Source: Burkholderia sp.
GTDB lineage: Bacteria > Pseudomonadota > Gammaproteobacteria > Burkholderiales > Burkholderiaceae
Length of the DNA: 64,000 nucleotides
Assembly (NCBI GenBank): GCA_031253835.1
Contig: JAIRVP010000072.1
Location: 62,001-126,000, forward strand
Direction of reading: 5' to 3'
Both the position numbers and the translations under genes were made by a program. Shown piece by piece: positions 43,152-53,038 of this stretch (the first letter of the stretch is position 1; each line of letters starts with the position of its first letter). Below the pieces are notes generated by a model. The model saw only the letters and a list, made by a program, of their open reading frames with translations. It was not told the DNA's origin and searched no databases.

Positions 43152-43913
43152 TCATGCACCCGGGCCGGGGCGCGTGCGGTTTGCGGGCTTGCCGGACGGA
43201 GCCGGGGTGGCGAGGAAGGCGAGCAGGTCGGCCATGCCGGTGCCCGTGCCGTCGGGCGGCGCGCCGAGTTCCTCGGCGGGCGCGCCCGTGCGGTTGAGCC
43301 AGAACGTCGTGTAGCCGAACCAGACGGCACCGGCGACGTCCCAGGCGTTCGACGACACGAACACGATGCTGCGCGGGTTCGACCCGAACGCGGCGGTGCC
43401 GAGCGCGTAGGCGGCCGGACTCGGCTTGTACGCACGCACGGTGTCGGCCGACAGCACGCGATCGAACAGCCCGGACATGCCGGCGCTCTTGATCGCGATG
43501 TCGAGCATCTGCGGGGTGCCGTTCGACAGGATCCCGAGCGGCGGGCGCGGTTCGAGCGCGCGCAGCTTGCGCAGCGCGGGCACCGTGTCGGGATAGGTGG
43601 ACAGGCACGCGTATTCGTCCATCAGCCGCTTCTCGGCCGCGCTGTTCAGCGCGAGCCCGAGCCGGCGCGCGGCGAACCGCAGCGCGTCGAGCGTGATGTC
43701 CCGGAACGGGCGATAGCGCGCACCGGCCGGATCGGCGAGCGTGCGCAGTTGCGAGTATTCGATTTGCTTGCGTCGCCACAGCTGCGACAACCGTTCCCCG
43801 TGTCCGGGAAACATCTGCTCTGCCGCGGCCAGCACGGCACGCACGTCGAACAACGTGCCGAAGGCGTCGAAGAGGATTGCGTCGGGAGAGGAGAGTGTCG
43901 TTGTGGCCGACAT
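43152..43913 (-). CDS. Haloacid dehalogenase type II (HAD superfamily)
   Basis: HAD hydrolase of 253 residues. Motif I ILFDAFGTLFDV (nucleophile Asp), motif II LSNGTPQML, motif III Lys in AYKPSPAAY, motif IV VSSNAWDVAGA; the SxNxxD form is typical of L-2-haloacid dehalogenases. These turn 2-haloacids into hydroxyacids, for example glycolate, which can feed glyoxylate to malate synthase encoded immediately downstream. Possibly co-transcribed with aceB. A Pro/Ala-rich tail ends the protein. Confidence 0.88.
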   Translation of the reverse strand: MSATTTLSSPDAILFDAFGTLFDVRAVLAAAEQMFPGHGERLSQLWRRKQIEYSQLRTLADPAGARYRPFRDITLDALRFAARRLGLALNSAAEKRLMDEYACLSTYPDTVPALRKLRALEPRPPLGILSNGTPQMLDIAIKSAGMSGLFDRVLSADTVRAYKPSPAAYALGTAAFGSNPRSIVFVSSNAWDVAGAVWFGYTTFWLNRTGAPAEELGAPPDGTGTGMADLLAFLATPAPSGKPANRTRPGPGA

Positions 43914-43990
43914 AGCCTTGCGCTCCAGTTTCAGAGGTCGGATCGATTCTATTCGTGATCGTATGGTCTAAAAAAGACGCTATTAATCAC

Positions 43991-44019
43991 TTGATTTTTT
44001 ACTTTCATATACCTAATCT
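43991..44019 (+). promoter_or_regulatory. Candidate promoter of the LysR gene
   Basis: TTGATT, 17-base spacer, TAATCT in the AT-rich 153-bp region between the divergent dehalogenase and LysR genes; predicted start about 40 bases before the LysR ATG. A TAGAAT on the other strand (43951-43946) may be the -10 of the dehalogenase-aceB unit. Confidence 0.5.
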
Positions 44020-44066
44020 TGGCGGCTTAAGCTATTTGAAGGGCGGCCATGCCGTCCTTGCGAGTC

Positions 44067-44972
44067 ATGGACCGGTTCAAACAGATCGAAACGTTCGCCG
44101 CGGTCGCGGCGAAGGGCAGCCTGTCGGCGGCCGCGCACGCGGAAGGCGTCGCGCCGGCGATCATCGGCCGCCGCCTCGACGCGCTCGAGGAGCGGCTCGG
44201 CGTGAAGCTGCTGGTTCGCACGACGCGCAAGCTCACGCTGACGTTCGAGGGCTCGGCGTTCCTCGAGGATTGCCAGCGGATCATCAACGACATGCAGAAC
44301 GCGGAGGCCAGCGTGTCCGCCGGCGGCGTCAAGGCGAGCGGCCACCTGCGGATCTCCGCGCCGGCCGGCTTCGGCCGGCGGCACGTCGCGCCGCTCGTGC
44401 CTGAATTCAGCGTCGGGCATCCGGACGTGTCGGTCACGCTCGACCTGTCCGACCGGATGGTCGATCTCGTCAACGAGGGGTTCGATTGCGCGGTGCGGCT
44501 CGGCGAGCTGCCCGATTCGTCGCTCGTGTCGCTGAAGCTCGGCGAGAACCGTCGCGTATGCGTTGCGTCGCCCGCGTATCTGGCGCGGCGCGGAACGCCG
44601 GCCACGCTCGCGGAGCTGGCGCGGCACAACTGCCTCGCGCTCGCGGCGAATGCGAACCAGCAGCGCGGCTGGGCGTTCCAGGAGGACGACAAGGTCGTGT
44701 CGATCCGCGTGAACGGCACGATGGAGTGCTCGGACGGCGCGGTGCTGCACGAGTGGTGCCTCGAAGGCCACGGCCTCGCATGGCGCTCGTGGTGGGAGGT
44801 CGGCGACGACATCGCGGCCGGCCGGCTCGTCAGCGTGCTCGACGCGTTCGCCGCGCCGCCGATCGGCATCCACGCGGTGTTTCCGCAGCGCCGGCACCTG
44901 CCGCTGCGCGTGCGCCTGTTTCTCGATTACCTGAAGCACACGTACGAGCAGCCCGGCTATTGGGGCGAGTAG
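44067..44972 (+). CDS. LysR-family transcription regulator
   Basis: A 301-residue LTTR starting MDRFKQIETFAAVAAKGSLS at ATG 44067. The N-terminal winged helix-turn-helix (residues 1-60) includes IGRRLDALEERLGVKLLVRTT; the effector domain follows with SGHLRISAPAGFGRRHVAPL, of the CrgA/DmlR-like group. Divergent from the dehalogenase-aceB pair across 153 bp, the usual LTTR arrangement, so those genes are the first candidates for its targets. Confidence 0.92.
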   Translation: MDRFKQIETFAAVAAKGSLSAAAHAEGVAPAIIGRRLDALEERLGVKLLVRTTRKLTLTFEGSAFLEDCQRIINDMQNAEASVSAGGVKASGHLRISAPAGFGRRHVAPLVPEFSVGHPDVSVTLDLSDRMVDLVNEGFDCAVRLGELPDSSLVSLKLGENRRVCVASPAYLARRGTPATLAELARHNCLALAANANQQRGWAFQEDDKVVSIRVNGTMECSDGAVLHEWCLEGHGLAWRSWWEVGDDIAAGRLVSVLDAFAAPPIGIHAVFPQRRHLPLRVRLFLDYLKHTYEQPGYWGE

Positions 44973-45131
44973 GCGGCGCGCGCCCGCGCGTTTCCGATAT
45001 GAGGGCGAACCCGCTGCCGGTGCCGGCCGGGCGATTTCGCGCACTACAATCGTAGGAGGCATCTCCGACGCGTCGCGGCCGGCCAGGACGGGATCGCGGC
45101 GCGCGGCGTGCGATTGACGCAGGAGGGCGCG

Positions 45132-45566
45132 ATGTTCCGGCACATCCTCGTTCCAACCGACGGTTCCGAACTGTCGCAGAAGGCGATCGACGGCGCGATC
45201 GACCTGGCACGCGCGGTCAGCGCGCGTGTGACGGCCTACGCGTGCCTGCCGCAGTACCCGTACTCGCCGTTTTCCGAAGTGATCATCGAGCCGCCCGCCG
45301 ATTTCCGCGCGCGCAGCGAACGCGAGGCGCGTGCGCATCTCGACGAAGTCGAGGCAGCCGCGCGGGCGGCCGGCGTCGCCTGCGACACGTGGACGAGCGT
45401 CCATCCGTCGCCGTATCTCGGCATCATCGAGGCGGCCGAACGCGGCGGCTGCGATGTGATCTTCATGGCGTCGCACGGACGTCGCGGGCTCGGCAGCCTG
45501 CTGATCGGCAGCGAGACGCAGCGCGTGCTGACCCATACGAAAATTCCGGTGATCGTTTATCGGTAG
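45132..45566 (+). CDS. Universal stress protein (UspA family)
   Basis: A single-domain Usp of 144 residues starting at ATG 45132 behind AGGAGG. Start MFRHILVPTDGSELSQKA; ATP-type binding motif GRRGLGSLLIGSETQRVL near the end (G-x2-G-x9-G-S). Probably an ATP-binding stress protein; role not defined. It stands alone between the LysR gene and convergent aceA. Confidence 0.92.
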   Translation: MFRHILVPTDGSELSQKAIDGAIDLARAVSARVTAYACLPQYPYSPFSEVIIEPPADFRARSEREARAHLDEVEAAARAAGVACDTWTSVHPSPYLGIIEAAERGGCDVIFMASHGRRGLGSLLIGSETQRVLTHTKIPVIVYR

Positions 45567-45601
45567 GGCGGTGCCGCCCGTGGCTGCGCGGGCGGCGTCG
45601 C

Positions 45602-45633
45602 AAAAAAGGGCGCGCCGGACGAAGCCGGCGCGC
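45602..45633 (-). terminator. Rho-independent terminator of aceA
   Basis: Read on the minus strand, GCGCGCCGG and CCGGCGCGC form a perfect 9-bp stem with a 6-base loop, followed by CCTTTTTTG. About 140 bp after the aceA stop. Confidence 0.82.
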
Positions 45634-45770
45634 ATCGTTGCAGGCGGCCCGCAGGCCGCGCGGCCGGTCGCGCGATCAGTGTTGCGCGCCTGCCGTCTCC
45701 TCCCTGATTGTTGTCCGGTGGCCGGTGCCGCGCCGCGACGCGGCGCGCACCGGCGTGACGCCTGCGCGTG

Positions 45771-47078
<1,308 letters not shown>

Positions 47079-47392
47079 GATGAGCTCCTTGATGCGGTGT
47101 GTTGCCTGATGTGCCGAATCTGACGGTAGTGATGCGGTTCGCGAAGCGGGGTGCGGGGGCATTCCGGTTCGCGAGGTCTTGTATAAGAGTCTAGGCAAAT
47201 CGGCAGGCGCGAAACAGAGGGCTTGTCCGCGGATCGGGTAAATTTTTAAGTGTTTTAAATCAAGTGCTTGCATTTATGATTTCGGGATAAGAAATGCCTT
47301 TTTCCATTCCGCAATCGTCTGGGTTGTGCCGTGCAGCATGATTTTTTACGACGCAAAAAAATTTTCCGCATCGTGAAATGTGGGGCGGGGCG
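47079..47392 (-). promoter_or_regulatory. Upstream region of aceA, AT-rich control sequence
   Basis: No gene. On the minus strand the part at 47240-47280 reads TGCAAGCACTTGATTTAAAA followed by CACTTAAAAATTTACC, with CACTT repeated 14 bases apart in direct orientation. Such a repeat beside an AT-rich tract may be a regulator-binding site for carbon-source control. No clean -35/-10 pair could be fixed. Confidence 0.35.
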
Positions 47393-47420
47393 AAAAAAAA
47401 CCGGCGCAGGTGCGCCGGTT
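47393..47420 (-). terminator. Rho-independent terminator of the DEAD-box helicase gene
   Basis: On the minus strand AACCGGCGCA and TGCGCCGGTT form a 10-bp stem with loop CC, then eight T residues. 57 bp after the helicase stop. Confidence 0.9.
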
Positions 47421-47476
47421 GGCTGGACGGGTGGGGCCCATCCGTGGGGCGGCGGCAAGGCGCCGCCCGTGCGTGC

Positions 47477-49030
47477 TTACGACGCGGAGTTGCTGCGACG
47501 CGGGCCGCCGCTGCGCTGACCGTCGCGACGCGGGCCGCCGTCACGGCTGCCGCCCGGCTTGCCGCTCCAGCCGCCGCCATTGCCGCCGCCGTAGCTGCGG
47601 CCGTTGCCGTTACCGTTGCCGCCATAGCCGCCGCCCGGCTTGCCGCCGAAACGACGACCGCCGCCGTTACCGCCGCCCGGACGGCCGCGGCCGCCGTTGC
47701 CGCCGTTACGCGGGGGCGCCTTGCGCGGCTCGAAACCTTCGATCACGTTGACCGGCAGCGGCGCGCGCACGAAACGCTCGATGCGCTTGAGCGCGCCTTG
47801 CTCGGCGTGGTGCACGAGGCTCACTGCCGTGCCCGAACGGCCTGCACGGCCGGTACGGCCGATACGGTGCACGTAGTCTTCCGCGAACTTCGGCAGGTCA
47901 TAGTTGAACACGTGCGTGATGCCCGGGATGTCGATGCCGCGTGCCGCGACGTCGGTGGCCACCAGCACGCGCACGCGGCGCTCGCGCAGCGCACGGATCG
48001 TGCGGTTGCGCGCGCCCTGCGGCAGGTCGCCGTGCAGCGCAGCCGATTCGAAGCCGGCGTCGGCCAGGCGGCCGGCGAGCTGGTCGGCGTCGATCTTGGT
48101 CGCCGTGAAGATGATCGCCTGGTCGAGCGCGTCGTCGCGCAGCAGGTGATCGAGCAGGCGATCCTTGTGGTCGCGGTCGTCGACGTAGTGCACGGTCTGC
48201 GCGATGTTCGCGCGCGATTCGAGGCGCTGCTGGATCTCGATGCGTTCCGGATCCTTCAGCAGGCGGCTCGTCAGCGAACCGATCTTGCCGTCGAGCGTGG
48301 CCGAGAACAGCATCGTCTGGCGCGACTCGGGCGTGGCGGCGACGATCGTTTCGATGTCTTCGATGAAGCCCATGTCGAGCATGCGGTCGGCTTCGTCGAG
48401 CACGAGCATCTTCAGTTCCGACAGGTCGATACGGCCGCGCTCGAGGTGATCGAGCAGACGGCCCGGCGTGGCGACCAGGATTTCCGGGTTCTTCGCGAGC
48501 AGCATCAGCTGCTGGCCGTAGGCGACGCCGCCGAGGATGCTGACCGTGCGCAGGCGCTTCAGGTGCTTGCCGTACGTCGATGCAGCCGTGGTGACCTGCA
48601 TCGCGAGTTCACGGGTCGGCGTCAGCACGAGCAGGCCCGGGCGCGCGACGGGTTGCGGGCGGCGCACGCGGCGGTCGCCCTGGTTCGGTTCACGCGGCGC
48701 GCGCGGTTGCTGCGCCTGCGTCTTCTGGAGCTGCGCGAAACGTTCGATCGCGGGCAGCATGAATGCGGCGGTCTTGCCCGAACCGGTCGGGCTCGACACC
48801 AGCAGGTCGCGGCCGGCGATGCCGGCCGGAATCGCGCGCTGCTGGACCGGCGTCGGCTTCACATAGCCGGCGGCCTGCAGCGCGGAGACGATCTCCGGCG
48901 ACAACCCGAGCGACGCGAAGCTCGGCTCGTCCGACGCCGGTTCGACCGCGGCCGGTGCGGCGGCGTCGTCGAGACCGAGCGCCTGGTCGGCGATCGCGTT
49001 GAGCGGGCTGGAGTTGATGCTCGAAGTCAT
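47477..49030 (-). CDS. DEAD-box ATP-dependent RNA helicase, RhlE-like, with RG-rich tail
   Basis: RNA helicase of 517 residues from ATG 49030. Q-motif FASLGLSPEIVSALQAAGY, motif I SPTGSGKTAAFMLP, motif II LDEADRMLDMGF, motif III FSATLDG, motif VI HRIGRTGRAGRSG. The last ~80 residues (after GFEPRKAPPRNGG) are almost only Gly, Arg, Asn and Ser in RGG/GGN-like repeats, a typical unspecific RNA-binding tail. The Gly/Pro/Ala N-terminal extension of about 45 residues precedes the Q-motif. Likely assists ribosome assembly or mRNA decay, often cold-induced; the long leader before it agrees with that. Confidence 0.93.
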   Translation of the reverse strand: MTSSINSSPLNAIADQALGLDDAAAPAAVEPASDEPSFASLGLSPEIVSALQAAGYVKPTPVQQRAIPAGIAGRDLLVSSPTGSGKTAAFMLPAIERFAQLQKTQAQQPRAPREPNQGDRRVRRPQPVARPGLLVLTPTRELAMQVTTAASTYGKHLKRLRTVSILGGVAYGQQLMLLAKNPEILVATPGRLLDHLERGRIDLSELKMLVLDEADRMLDMGFIEDIETIVAATPESRQTMLFSATLDGKIGSLTSRLLKDPERIEIQQRLESRANIAQTVHYVDDRDHKDRLLDHLLRDDALDQAIIFTATKIDADQLAGRLADAGFESAALHGDLPQGARNRTIRALRERRVRVLVATDVAARGIDIPGITHVFNYDLPKFAEDYVHRIGRTGRAGRSGTAVSLVHHAEQGALKRIERFVRAPLPVNVIEGFEPRKAPPRNGGNGGRGRPGGGNGGGRRFGGKPGGGYGGNGNGNGRSYGGGNGGGWSGKPGGSRDGGPRRDGQRSGGPRRSNSAS

Positions 49031-49331
49031 AACAATCCTTGAAACACAGTGGGTGAAACGTCGGCGCCAATCGCGCATACCCAAGTCGTCGGATTCAGCG
49101 AGCAAATCGGGAAACGGGTGCAATCCGCCGAACCGTCGGCGGATGAGGCATTAGAAGCTGTTTTGGGTGCGGCGCGCTTCAGGAGCGGGGCCGCCAGCCT
49201 GATAAGTGACGACCGCGAGGGTCGAAGCAGGAGGGGACAGGTTCTAAACCGGATTGGAGCTTAACGCTACGAGGCGTCTGGCCGGAACGGCTTGCGAGCC
49301 GAGCGCGGGAGGTGACGCAGGCAGCATTATA
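49031..49331 (-). promoter_or_regulatory. Promoter -10 and ~290-base leader of the helicase gene
   Basis: On the minus strand a perfect TATAAT at 49331-49326 preceded by TT; the -35 (TGGCGC at 17 bases) is poor. Start near 49319 gives an untranslated leader of about 290 bases, long for this genome. No coding frame fits the leader. It may hold cold-shock or autoregulatory structure. Confidence 0.5.
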
Positions 49332-49391
49332 AAGAAATTTGCTGCGCTGCGCCACTGATTTGATTGCCTATTGCGGCGGCCGGCGATCCGG

Positions 49392-49661
49392 TCAGGAAGC
49401 CGTGCCGTTTTTCAGCGATTCGACGAGTTCGACGTACTGCTGCTTTGCCGCATCCGGCGACGTGCCCTTCAGCGCGTCCCACGCGTCGTACTTGTATTTG
49501 CCGACGATGTCGGTGAAGCCCGGCTTGTCGCCGTGCGCATCGCCGTCGGTGGCCTGCTTGAAGAGCGCGTACAGGCGCAGCAGGGTCAGGTTGCCCGGGC
49601 GTTCGGTCAGTTGCTTGACGTCGATCTGGGCCTGGTCGAATTGGGCGGTGAGTTCGCTCAT
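49392..49661 (-). CDS. Acyl-CoA-binding protein
   Basis: An 89-residue ACBP that binds long-chain acyl-CoA esters in the cytoplasm. Start MSELTAQFDQAQIDVKQL; ACBP core LLRLYALFKQATDGD and KYKYDAWDALKG with the conserved Tyr, Lys and Trp ligands. A much longer frame continues upstream on this strand but is the antisense of tsaB-rimI-udg. Typically eukaryotic; the family is common in Burkholderia. Confidence 0.93.
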   Translation of the reverse strand: MSELTAQFDQAQIDVKQLTERPGNLTLLRLYALFKQATDGDAHGDKPGFTDIVGKYKYDAWDALKGTSPDAAKQQYVELVESLKNGTAS

Positions 49662-49817
49662 CGGGTGTCTCCGTAAGGGTTTCAGGTCGGGCGATCTTAA
49701 CAAGCGGACCGCCGCGCGGGGTCGAGCGATCCTTCCAAACCGCCGCCGGGGCTGCGCATGCGCACAGATCGGTCCCGATCGCCCGTGGGAGCGGGGCGCC
49801 GCATTACAATGTCGGCC

Positions 49818-50576
49818 ATGACGCAAACAGTGCTCCTCGCCATCGATACGTCGACCGAATACTGCTCGGTCGCGCTGCTGCGCTCGGCCCATGCCGATGA
49901 CGCCGTTTCCTCCCCGCAAACCTGGGTCCGCCATGAACCGACGGGCGCCGTGTCGAGCACGCGCGTGCTGCCGGCGATCCAGGAACTCTTCGCCGAATCC
50001 GGGCTGACGCTCGCCGACTGCGACGCGATCGCGTTCGGCGCGGGCCCCGGCTCGTTCACGGGCCTGCGCACCGCGACGGGCATCACGCAGGGCCTCGCAT
50101 TCGGCGGCGGGCTGCCGGTCGTGCCGATCGGCACGCTGCTCGCGTGCGCCGAACACGCGCGGCTGCGCGCACCCGGCACGACCCGCGTGCTGGCCGCGCT
50201 GGACGCGCGGATGGACGAAGCGTACTGGGCCGATTTCGAATGGGACGACGGCGCCGGCGACTGGCGCACGCTGCATGCGGCTTCGCTCGATGCGCCGGGC
50301 GCCGTCGGCGTGCCCGATGTGCCGTTCACGCTGGCGGGCAATGCGGCCGCCGCGTTCGGCGCGCAGTTGCCGGCCGCGGCGCGTGCGGCCGTGATCGATG
50401 GCGACGCGATGCCGCATGCGCTGGCGGTCGCGCATGCCGCGCTGCGCGCGTTCCGCGCCGGGCGGGCGGTGCCGGCCGATCAGGCCGCGCCCGAATACGT
50501 GCGCGACAAGGTCGCGCAGACGACTGCCGAGCGCGTCGCGGCACGCGCCGCGCAGACGGGCGGAGCGAAGGGATGA
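49818..50576 (+). CDS. tsaB: tRNA t6A biosynthesis protein TsaB
   Basis: Partner of TsaD in making threonylcarbamoyl-adenosine at tRNA position 37. 252 residues from ATG 49818 (MTQTVLLAIDTSTEYCSVAL); ATG 49809 is an alternative. ASKHA-fold marks: AIDTSTEYCSVALL and FGAGPGSFTGLRTATGITQG. The stop overlaps the rimI start (ATGA), the classic tsaB-rimI pair. Confidence 0.95.
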   Translation: MTQTVLLAIDTSTEYCSVALLRSAHADDAVSSPQTWVRHEPTGAVSSTRVLPAIQELFAESGLTLADCDAIAFGAGPGSFTGLRTATGITQGLAFGGGLPVVPIGTLLACAEHARLRAPGTTRVLAALDARMDEAYWADFEWDDGAGDWRTLHAASLDAPGAVGVPDVPFTLAGNAAAAFGAQLPAAARAAVIDGDAMPHALAVAHAALRAFRAGRAVPADQAAPEYVRDKVAQTTAERVAARAAQTGGAKG

Positions 50577-51073
50577 CGGGTGTCTTGCTGAGCGACCGCT
50601 ATCTGGCGCCGATGACGGACGCCGATCTCGACGAGGTCGTCGCGATCGAGCACGTCGCGTATGAATTCCCGTGGAGTCGCGGCAATTTCGAGGATTCGCT
50701 GCGCAACGGCTACCTGGGCGTGTGCCTGCGGCACGTGACGGGTTCGCTCGTCGGCTATTGCGTGCTGATGCCCGTGGTCGACGAGATGCACCTGCTGAAT
50801 CTGTGTGTCGCGCCGGCAGCCCAGCACGCGGGCGCGGGCCTTGCGCTGCTGCGCGAGGCCGTGCGCATTTCGCGCGCGGAGCGGCTCGACGGCATGCTGC
50901 TCGAGGTGCGGCCGTCCAATCCGCGCGCGATCCAGCTGTACGAGCGGTTCGGCTTCGTGACGATCGGCCGCCGCAAGAACTACTATCCGGCGAAGCATCG
51001 CAGCCGGGAGGACGCAATCGTGATGCGTCTGACGCTGAACAAGGACGAGGGGGACGCGCATGGCATGGGCTGA
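50573..51073 (+). CDS. rimI: Ribosomal protein S18-alanine N-acetyltransferase RimI
   Basis: GNAT enzyme of 166 residues that acetylates the N-terminus of ribosomal protein S18. Contains FPWSRGNFEDSLRNGY, LLNLCVAPAAQHAGAGLALL (acetyl-CoA loop, here QHAGAG rather than the common QRRGIG) and LEVRPSNPRAIQLYERFGF. Couples with tsaB by a 4-base overlap and overlaps the following DNA glycosylase gene by 14 bases. Confidence 0.93.
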   Translation: MTGVLLSDRYLAPMTDADLDEVVAIEHVAYEFPWSRGNFEDSLRNGYLGVCLRHVTGSLVGYCVLMPVVDEMHLLNLCVAPAAQHAGAGLALLREAVRISRAERLDGMLLEVRPSNPRAIQLYERFGFVTIGRRKNYYPAKHRSREDAIVMRLTLNKDEGDAHGMG

Positions 51074-52058
51074 AGCGGCGCTCGAGGAACTGGGCCTCGC
51101 GCAGATCTGGGTGCGGCGCGGGCAGCGCGCGGCTGAAGGCGCGGCAGTGGAGGCGCCTGCCGTGGCGCAAGCCGGTGCGGCGGACAGCGTCGCTACCGGC
51201 GTGGACGATCGGCCGGCGCGCCCGGCCCGTCAGCCGATGCAGGACGACCGGCCGGCGGCGGATGTGCGCGCCGCCGATGCTGCGCCGGCGCGCCGTGTGG
51301 CCGAAAGCGCGCGCGCGCCTGCGCCGGTTGCCTCGGCCGACACGATGCCGCCGATGGACGACGCGCCGCCGGCCGGCGCCGACGATTTCGCGTGGTTCGA
51401 CGCAGCGCCGCCGGGCGATTTCGTGCCCGTACCGGCCGCCGAATCGCGCCCCGCCGGCACGCCGGTTGCCGCGCTCGACTGGGATGCGCTGGCCGCGCGC
51501 GTGGCCGACTGCACGCTGTGTCGTCTGTGCGAGAAGCGGACCAACACCGTGTTCGGCGTCGGCGACCGCGAAGCCGACTGGATGCTGATCGGCGAAGCGC
51601 CGGGCGAAAACGAGGACAAGCAGGGCGAGCCGTTCGTCGGCCAGGCCGGCAAGCTGCTCGACAACATGCTGCAGTCGCTGTCGCTCAAGCGCGGCGACAA
51701 CGTGTACATCGCGAACGTGATCAAGTGCAGGCCGCCCGGCAACCGCAACCCGGAGCCGGACGAGGTCGCGAGCTGCGAGCCTTATCTGCAGCGCCAGGTC
51801 GCGCTCGTGAAGCCGAAGCTGATCGTCGCGCTCGGCCGTTTCGCCGCGCAGACGCTGCTGAAGACGGACGCGAGCATCGCGTCGCTGCGCGGCCGCGTGC
51901 ATGCGTACGAAGGCGTGCCGGTGATCGTCACCTATCACCCGGCGTACCTGTTGCGCAGCCTGCAGGACAAGTCGAAGGCGTGGGCCGACCTGTGCCTGGC
52001 GCGCGACACGTTCCAGCGTGCCGAGGGCGCCGATACGAGCGGGCCGGCCGGGCAATGA
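51060..52058 (+). CDS. Family 4 uracil-DNA glycosylase (4Fe-4S), with N-terminal extension
   Basis: DNA repair enzyme removing uracil from DNA; 332 residues, against about 200 in minimal family 4 enzymes. Residues ~20-140 are a Pro/Ala/Asp-rich low-complexity extension. The catalytic part has cluster cysteines in CTLCRLC (Cys151/154/157) and Cys223 and Cys239 (KCRPPGNRNPEPDEVASC), motif GEAPGENED (about 178), FVGQAGKLLDNML, and the late motif VIVTYHPAYLLR. Third gene of an overlapping run; its stop overlaps the next start (ATGA). Confidence 0.93.
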   Translation: MAWAEAALEELGLAQIWVRRGQRAAEGAAVEAPAVAQAGAADSVATGVDDRPARPARQPMQDDRPAADVRAADAAPARRVAESARAPAPVASADTMPPMDDAPPAGADDFAWFDAAPPGDFVPVPAAESRPAGTPVAALDWDALAARVADCTLCRLCEKRTNTVFGVGDREADWMLIGEAPGENEDKQGEPFVGQAGKLLDNMLQSLSLKRGDNVYIANVIKCRPPGNRNPEPDEVASCEPYLQRQVALVKPKLIVALGRFAAQTLLKTDASIASLRGRVHAYEGVPVIVTYHPAYLLRSLQDKSKAWADLCLARDTFQRAEGADTSGPAGQ

Positions 52059-53020
52059 CGACCGGCGCGGCGTACGCATTCGTCGATACGCTGCGCGACG
52101 CCGCGGTGCGCGATCTCGGCTGGCTGCTGGCCAGCCCGAGCCTGCTGACCGCGGTGCCGGGCGCGCCGCTCGCGCGACCGTGGCCGGATGCGGCCGGACG
52201 GTCGGCCGTCGAAGCGTGGCTCGCCGCGCTCGATGCGCAGCCCGAGCCGCTGCATCGCGCGCTCGACGGCTTCCGGCCGACCCGGCTCGGCCGTTACGCG
52301 GAATGCCTGCTCGAATATTTCCTCACGCACGGCCCGTCGCTGCGGCTCGTTGCGGCCAATCTCCCGCTGCGCAGCAACGGCAGGACGCTCGGCGAGGTCG
52401 ATTTCCTCGTCGATGCGCCGGACGGGCAGCGCCTGCACTGGGAGCTCGCGGTGAAGTGCTATCTGTGCGCACCGGTGCACGACGGCGCGACGCTCGCCGA
52501 CTTCGTCGGCCCCAATCTCGTCGACCGGTTCGACCGCAAGCGCGGCCGGCTGCTCGATCACCAGTTGCGGCTCGGCGAACACGACGGGTTTGCGCGGCTC
52601 GGTTATGGCGCGCCGTCCGATGCGCAGATGTTCATCAAGGGCTGGCTGTTCTATCCGCACGGTGCGCCGTTGCCGCCGGTTTCAGCGGAAATCACGACGG
52701 ATCATCCGCATGGATTCTGGCTGACGCACGCGCAGTGGCCGGCGTGGGCGGCCGCGCAGCGTGCCGGGGTTGCATGGAGCGTGTTGCCGCGGCTGGCGTG
52801 GCTCGCGCCACGGCGGGTCGCCGCCGATGCCGGCTTCGAACCCGAACCGCTGGCGGCCGCGTTGGAACTGCCGCCCGTGCTTACGACGCGCGAGGCGCCC
52901 GCACTGATCGGCGTGCATGAAAAGGGCAGCGACGGCACGTGGCGCGAACGGGCGCGCGGCTTCGTCGTGCCGGACGACTGGCCGGCGCGCGCGCAGGCGT
53001 TCGCCGCGCAGGATCACTGA
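52055..53020 (+). CDS. DUF1853 family protein
   Basis: A 321-residue cytoplasmic protein of DUF1853. Marks: RDLGWLLASPSLL near the start, RLGRYAECLLEYFLTHGP, then GEVDFLVDAPDGQRLHWELA and VKCYL, which with the D-x-(n)-E-x-K pattern recalls a PD-(D/E)xK nuclease-like core (inference). FIKGWLFYP is another family mark. Its coupling to the uracil-DNA glycosylase by a 4-base overlap hints at a DNA-related role, but function is unknown. Confidence 0.82.
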   Translation: MTTGAAYAFVDTLRDAAVRDLGWLLASPSLLTAVPGAPLARPWPDAAGRSAVEAWLAALDAQPEPLHRALDGFRPTRLGRYAECLLEYFLTHGPSLRLVAANLPLRSNGRTLGEVDFLVDAPDGQRLHWELAVKCYLCAPVHDGATLADFVGPNLVDRFDRKRGRLLDHQLRLGEHDGFARLGYGAPSDAQMFIKGWLFYPHGAPLPPVSAEITTDHPHGFWLTHAQWPAWAAAQRAGVAWSVLPRLAWLAPRRVAADAGFEPEPLAAALELPPVLTTREAPALIGVHEKGSDGTWRERARGFVVPDDWPARAQAFAAQDH

Positions 53021-53038
53021 CGCCGCATCAGCCGGCGC

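Noticed and set aside
49392..52079. 895-codon minus-strand frame ending in the acyl-CoA-binding protein
   Set aside because: Only the last 89 codons are real; the rest is antisense to tsaB, rimI and the glycosylase gene with Arg/Ala-rich shadow composition.
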